Positions 56,975 to 64,000 of a DNA stretch of 64,000 nt are shown piece after piece; the stretch's first letter is position 1; the number at the start of each line of letters is the position of its first letter. The stretch spans positions 21,793,189-21,857,188 of the forward strand of contig CM067344.1 of NCBI GenBank assembly GCA_034190875.2. Reading direction: 5' to 3'. Both the position numbers and the translations under genes were made by a program. The notes below the pieces were generated by a model, which did no database searches, was not told the DNA's origin, and saw nothing but the letters and a program-made list of their open reading frames with translations. This DNA comes from Urechis unicinctus. Its lineage: Eukaryota; Annelida; Polychaeta; Xenopneusta; Urechidae.

Positions 56975-57655
56975 ATGGCGCACTCGGCGTACTAATCCGC
57001 TTACTAAGACTTACAAAGATATAGCCTCACAAAGCTCATGAAATAACCATCGATTACTAATTTTCACCGCCTGAAAATGACGTCTCCTTTCATGCAGCTA
57101 CCTTGGTACAAGTTTACTATCTGAATCACCCCAGGCAATGACAACAGTAGTTCAGTGAATTTCGTGCGCTTAGTTGCAATACAGAGCCATTGCTATTGTC
57201 AGTTTAATTGCCTGATTATTTATATTTTTGTCAAGGGAATTGATACTTGTCATTTTGTAAAAGACAAATCATTTGTGGCTGTTTATTCACCGTATATGAT
57301 TCTTTTCTCTCTTTGGGCAGTTGTAGTTTAGAACCTGGGTATGATTTAGCATATGTGTGCATAATTATAAGGAGTAACATATATATAACGAAACGGAATG
57401 ATCGGTGCAACGCATCCTATTAATCATTTGCTCAAAGATCGCTGGCCTATCACTATTGTGTGAATCATAGAAATTGTTATCCTCCTGCTCCCTTGTCCGT
57501 TGCTCTTTCAAGTTGCTATATGAAAACCTATCCATGGTGTGGAAGGGTATAAGTATATCTAATCTAATGGTGTAACTAATGTAAGAAGCACAGACATATT
57601 CAGTCTGTCATTTGAATTAACACCAATGGACTTCAATGGGGCATTAGGGATGATT
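56975..57655. other. Unit-2-specific segment after the TA array
   Basis: About 680 bp unrelated to the 50,371-50,690 segment at the same place in unit 1. Nothing recognisable inside. Confidence 0.5.
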
Positions 57656-59764
57656 GTGGATATATTTAGCATCAATATAAGAACATAAATGCTCACAATG
57701 CACAATAAAACAACTGCATCAGCACAACTAAAAGGTTATTATATTGTGCAGCATGCCCTTTGGATGCATTTTGTATATGCACACCTTTAGAAACAAAATC
57801 ATGGTATATATAGTATCGAATAACACAAGTGCCTGCAATGGGCTCGGGTAGCAAGAAGCAAATCAGTGCCTCGTCACGACGATTGTATTTGTCTTGCACG
57901 ATGACACTTGCTTTACTGGTTAGACGGAAATTACCACGGACTTATCGATGAACGACTAATCAAGCACCATCGACATCAGTAACCATTCGGGCGTACAATT
58001 AATCTTCACCACATACGATCACAGCTAAATTAATAGAAAACGACTTAATATCTAGAACGGAGAGTATCGATTGATTTATTACGAAGATAGAGTATAGTAA
58101 ATTAAGCCAATTGCAGAAGTATATCCGTCTATCACGACTATGCAACACAAGCTTGCGTCACGATTACTACTGCCTGTTTTGAGGGAATATAGCGAATAAC
58201 TGAAGATGGTTGCGTCTGTAAGCTTTATGGGCAAATACAACGTAGCTTTCAAGCTAGAATATCTAATTTACATTATCGATAAAATTACGGATGTGATTAT
58301 TGGTATTCGATCAGAGACTTCACATGTAATGATTTCAAGAGGTTTGCTTTTTGTGTATCTTCATATCCAAGTGACATCTTGTCATTGGGTTCAATTATGT
58401 TACAACTGCGTGTAGAATCACACTGGTGCAATCCAAAAGGTGGAATTTTCTAGTGGCAAGATTACATATAGAGAGCTGTATGAGCATTATGACATTTATT
58501 AATGCCATTAGACGGGTATCCTTACTCTAGTGATGCAGCTGCCTGTACTAATATAATCAGTGATCTTGAACGCGGCTCTTTCCGAAATTCGCAATTTACC
58601 GGAACAAATGGCGCATGCTGTGAAGCTAAACTCGATTACGTTTGTTTGGTCGAACATCATGGACAATAGCGTATCTTTTCATGCTGTCATTTCAAGAATC
58701 AATGATACTTAATTTTAGCTAACACAGTGCAGTATTTTGTTTGCCGACACTTCTTAAACACATCCCCGGCAAGGCATTACTCACATGGAATTCGCACCGA
58801 TACACAAACATCACGGAACAGACAGCGATCATGCATTTATCACCCTCAAGAGTAACATTTACGCAGAATGTCAAGTATGGGAAAGATGATCGCCGAATAC
58901 CACGTGAAATGCTCCAAAATAAACACTCGCCAGTTCAATAGCATGAAAACAACCCTAAAGTACAGTGATGTACAAAGGTTTGTCGGTCACTGTGATTCAT
59001 TGAGTTAAGAGCCATCCACAGGTCCTATGTTATTCAATCGGTTACTGTTACGACTTAGAGGCACGAAGGGAAATATACCAAGGTTCAAATAGTTCTTTAT
59101 AAGGAAATGTCAAACGATGGCATGGGATCAATTATGTAACTCATTTGCTTGCCATTGAATGCTGGAATGATGTAGTTTTAGGGCTAATTGCGCGTCAGAT
59201 AAAGGTTTAGAGCGCCACCATGGCTGAGTATCCTAACACAATGTCAAAATCAGGTTCAATTTATCTTCATTTAAACTGCACGATTTGATGTTAATGCTCG
59301 ACCCATGATGAACTGGTTGATTTCTGGCTTCATTATTCAGACATAAAGCATTCCCTCATCAGTGGCGTACCTTATTCCTTTCCGGATTACATAATACGAC
59401 ATTTACTTTGGTCTCGGCAGATTTGGCATGTCCCTGCTCTGGTACTGCTTAAAGGAAATGGTTGTGCAATGAATAATAAACTCATCTATTGCATTATGGG
59501 ATAGCGGGGGTGTTATATGGATAGGGCGTAGTTAGACTGCAGGTTGTAACAACAAATTACGCAAGAAAACGTTCCTGTCATCAACAAAGTATGTCGACAC
59601 TAAGGATTACAGTTTAACTTCATCATCGTATTTTCACATTGAACAAAATTTTACACACCGAATCTCATTATAATGAACGGTTGAATTAATTCGGAAAGTT
59701 GGTAAGTGTAACTACGCAAAGAGTTAAAAGTTCATGTACGGAACCAGTTAGTGCTGAGACGTGA

Positions 59765-59767
<3 letters not shown>

Positions 59768-59857
<90 letters not shown>

Positions 59858-60060
59858 TATATATATATCTATATCTATATATATCTATATATATATATAT
59901 ATCTCTATCTATCTATATATATATATATATATATATCTATATCTCTATATATCTATATCTCTCTCTCTATATATATATCTATCTATATCTCTCTCTATAT
60001 CTATATATATATCTCTATATATATATATCTCTATATATATCTCTATATCTCTCTCTCTAT
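59768..60060. repeat. TA/TCTC array, unit 2
   Basis: TA runs then ATATCTCTATATC-type segments, ending at the CGTGTCACGTAAACG junction. Confidence 0.96.
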
Positions 60061-61511
60061 CGTGTCACGTAAACGATTTCTCACAATATTTACTTGCTCT
60101 CTTATGAACATCGTAATACAATGTTAATAACCGCGGTCTCAGTGCTGCCCAAACATTAATTTGAAGATTAACGACAGTTCCAATATAGACACTGTCTCAC
60201 CACTCGGTCAATGTGTAAATATAACAAACAAACCATCAAGTGCCTTAAAGATTTATTGGGACAACATAATATCGAATCAGTTAGTACACGTTACATTTTC
60301 AATTCTGGTACAACAGCTGCAGTAAAGACCGATTTGTGAATAGTCCTCACTACGCCACACACTATTCCGTGTGCATATCAAAGACTCATATTGACAAATA
60401 ACACCAAGCGTTCTTGTGATATATGTGCACATGGCCTGGTGTCATACAAATAAGGATTACTAATGCAGCCATATTATCTATCTTCCTGCGACAAATCGAT
60501 AGTTAACGAACACTCGCCCTTCCTTTAAGTATCAAAAGGGCCTTCCTGAACTGTTACATTCAAGTGGCATTGCGATCCTTATTGGATTTGGATTACCGTA
60601 AATGGGACATATGGCCCAGTCCGCTACGCAACAGACTTAATGCGGGTTATATAGAGGTAATCCATTGCTTATATAACACTCTAGTTACTGTATTATACGC
60701 CGTGCACACAGTTATGCAGTACTGAATCGGTTGTCAAGTAATGATGTTATTGTTGGCAATATCAACAATGAAATGGGTATTCTCCTGTCTACACTGACAT
60801 TCGTGACTATGATATCTAGCATTTGCTGGATGGGCTCGCGGTGACCATTACGAAGAAATGGCTACCCTCTGGTAGGGTTGGATTGCTGTATAGGATTATT
60901 TAGCATCCCCTCTGGGTTGTTTGATGTACGAGGAGTGAAGCCGCAATTCGCGGAAGTCTGACAATTACCCCTGTAGGGATTCAGAACAAAACAAAGACAT
61001 TACTAGCGAAACGAATGATGTCACGTCCATTGAAAAGGTATCATAACAGGCATGTTCTATGTTGCACAAATATCTGTCGGTGTGCAATCTGAACGGATTG
61101 TCACAAGGCAATCTGTCAATGCAGAGCCGCCCCATGATCAGAAATGTGCATTGACTTTGAATCACGGGTCCGAAAATTGTTTTAGGTTGTTATGAGGCTT
61201 TGTAGTAAATATTATGCCTGGTTGTTGGTTTTCACTCTGGAGTAATGTTTAGTGTAATCTGGTATTATTCGCAACATTATGTCACCAGCACTGTCTATAT
61301 TATTGAATAAAATAAAGGGTCACAGGACACTACAAATAACCCTCATCTCATCTGATTCAATGCCTTTTATCACCACTAACCACCTTCTATTACTGAATCA
61401 TTCACCTACCCATGCTTATACACTACCGTGGATGCCTTGGGTCATACGTTTGTTCGCTAGGAACTTGATCAAGTCTCAATAAAAATAATCTTTAGCGTCC
61501 ATGAGTCTACC

Positions 61512-63660
61512 TTTATTTCTAAACTGTTATGTATTCAAATGATAAAGTGATGATAATCAATGAGCGACAAAATGCTGCTGATTAATAAAATTTCATTAAT
61601 GGTTTGGCACCGAACCTGCTTCGTCAACATATTATAATGCTTTGGATATAAGATTAGAAATTATCGAAGGCAGTCATACCTACAAAAAAAAACAAAACTT
61701 TTGGTTTGTCGTCAGGTTGATCTTGATCTACAGTTGCAAACAGAATGATGCATCGCATATTTTGCGAAAATTACTTGCCGTTCTACTTCTAGTGAGGTTT
61801 CATCCACTTTGACAGACGGGGAGTAAAGTAGTTGATGTCATCGAGCAGGCAAATTAGAACCACCCCAATATCCTAAATACCACATGAAAAAAGGCTATAT
61901 TGGACAGCGGCCGAGATCACACATGGCACCAAAACCGATCCGATTTAACATGGCTCACCCAAGGTATGGTCCCGCGCTAGAGCCTAGGACGGTGTTACGC
62001 CCATACCAGGGTATTGGGGATTGGTGTGACTTGGGGATTGTTTTGCGTTCATGTATGCTGGGTTTGCGGACGCAGATGATTGAGTTATACATCAGCATAT
62101 TTTCAGCGATAATAAATCTATTGGCTTCAAATGAAGGTCTCTAGTAAAGTTTTGCCGGAGAGCTATACCAATGTCTTGTATGTATTCAATATATGCATCG
62201 TAAGTTATATTGTATGATTTTGTAAGTCGAGGATGATGAGGACATGGGTATTGTGCGGGCGGCTGCTCTGCCACCGGAATAACTTTCCTGAGCCTATCGA
62301 TAAATATGTGAATGGCCCGTCTGACTGAGATGCATTTATTGAACTCAATACCTGCGGCAAACCATCAGAGAAGCCAATTATATATTACGATATGATCATG
62401 GCGACGCATGCGTCTGTAAACACCAAACAGTGTCAATTACTTGGCTGAAGCTAAGCGCTAGAGGCTCTGACGTTTGTACCGATTGCTGGACACGGAATTA
62501 TTGCTGGTGACGAAGACGCCAAACATGACGCACAGTTGCTGATACGGAAGGCCAGTGATTCATTAATTAATTTTGGAGCTTCGTAAATGTTGATGTGTCA
62601 TCAACTCGCAACATTGCAATGCTAAGTCGATATTCCCACAACGTTGTGAATCTTATGCATCTAGTTGAGTAAGAATAAATAAGGCTATTTTGTATGGCAA
62701 TGTTTAAAGTAAAATGTTACAATATTTGACATAACCACTGTACTCATTTAACTCATGTCAAAAATCATTGCATGAGTCATATCATAATAACATCTTATTG
62801 TTATACCGTTGATTAATATCAAAGTACTTACTTACCCTTTAATGACATCACAGGAAACGGGATAACTATTTAGTTATGGTCGGTAATGTTGATGGATGTC
62901 AACAACAAAGGGATCAAAGTGAAGCAAACAGCTTTTTAGTAACAATTTCACAGCCCTTTAACACGCATATGCCTCACTACGGCAAGTATTTTGTAACCCT
63001 TCCCATGTCAGGTAGAATTAATTATATCGTTACAGCAATTGCTAGTCATCTGGGGGCGTTTTGTGTCAAATAAATTACTCATCGTAGGGACAGCGATTAG
63101 TTACCTGATTTGCCAGATACTCTAACAGTGTCTTACGTTCTGAGACAAATTCCGCCCGTTCACCTGTACAGTGTATTCAATAGGTAAGGTATCGATTTGA
63201 ACGATAGATCGTTAAAATACCCATCGATGTAATTTACCGTTATAAGGAGAAGATTTAAACATGTGGATGGAAAAGAGAACTGTGTGTAGGGTGATGAGAT
63301 TATTGATAATGTTTTGAGAAGTTACTGACTGATAAATAGCTTAGTCAATAAGTTAATTGCCAGTAGAGCTGGAGCCATCTTATAACATGTGGATTCTATA
63401 TATTATAACTGGAGACAAGACACAAATGGGCGCAACTCTTAATGATAATAGCTGCGATGATTATCATCGTCCAGTCGACATGAAAATATACATCATTGTG
63501 CTACGAGAGAGCACACTTGCCACCAGTAGTGACGTATCTTGTTGGAGCTGCTTAGCTGCTTGGCAATTGTAGAGACAAGCATTAGGCTAACCTAATTTCG
63601 TGCCATGCATCAAAAGAACGGTCAGTGGGCTCAGCCATGTACATATATATATATATATAT

Positions 63661-63755
<95 letters not shown>

Positions 63756-63771
63756 TATATATATATATCTA

Positions 63772-63808
<37 letters not shown>

Positions 63809-64000
63809 ATATATCTATATATATATCTATATCCTATCTGATATATCTCTCTCTCTCTCCCTATATATATCTATATATATATATATATCTATATATCTAT
63901 ATATATATATTCTATATATATATATCTATATATTCATCGGTATTTATTCATATATACAGATATATATATATATATCCGGATGTAAGTATGAATATTTATA
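61512..64000 (+). repeat. 6.9-kb tandem unit, copy 3 (cut by window end)
   Basis: Close to copy 2 throughout, but retains the 270-bp segment that copy 2 lost. The array may continue beyond the window. Confidence 0.92.
63641..63982. repeat. (TA)n array with TCTC/GATA interruptions, unit 3
   Basis: Homologous in place to the arrays at 49,784 and 56,436. Runs almost to the window end. Confidence 0.95.

Overview
This is nuclear DNA from an animal, most likely an invertebrate. It is AT-rich and dominated by repeats. It holds one multi-exon gene with canonical GT-AG introns, a synaptotagmin of the SYT15 type, set among segmental duplications, decayed DNA transposons and LINEs, long (TA)n arrays and minisatellites. 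I see no bacterial-type operons, rRNA or convincing tRNA. The species cannot be named from the sequence alone.

Layout. (1) 1-40,070 is a degenerate tandem segmental duplication. Copy 1 runs from before the window start to about 22,864, copy 2 from about 22,865 to 35,184, and a partial copy 3 from about 35,185 to 40,070. I call its blocks A (1-7,805; 22,865-28,225; 35,185-40,070), B (14,724-19,750; 28,509-33,163) and C (21,100-22,864; 33,408-35,184). Copy 1 carries private insertions: a 2.36-kb hAT relic (351-2,710) and a 770-bp inverted-repeat element (3,135-3,904), each with its empty site preserved in the other copies. It also carries a private 6.9-kb interval (7,806-14,723) with a hairpin element and a broken LINE reverse transcriptase. 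Coding relics inside the duplication are a minus-strand LINE reverse transcriptase in all three A copies, a galectin-like exon in two A copies plus a third diverged copy, and a P2X7-C-terminus-like zinc domain in both B copies. (2) 40,071-47,640 is single-copy and carries the SYT15-like gene (42,732-46,971, plus strand, seven coding exons, 406 residues as read). (3) 47,641-64,000 is a second, independent tandem array with a period of about 6.93 kb (two full units and part of a third), with two TA-rich arrays per full unit.

The most striking observation is 33,200-35,520. Here the sequence alternates, in short collinear tracts, between two different parts of the duplication (the C block running into the start of A, and the middle of A). 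Both source sequences advance in lockstep. This looks like a zippered chimera: either an assembly or consensus artefact of collapsed paralogues or haplotypes, or an unusual serial template-switch product.

Only the SYT15-like gene appears functional. The others are relics, apart from a few short open frames of unknown status. Domain assignments were made by eye from motifs; no database search was run.
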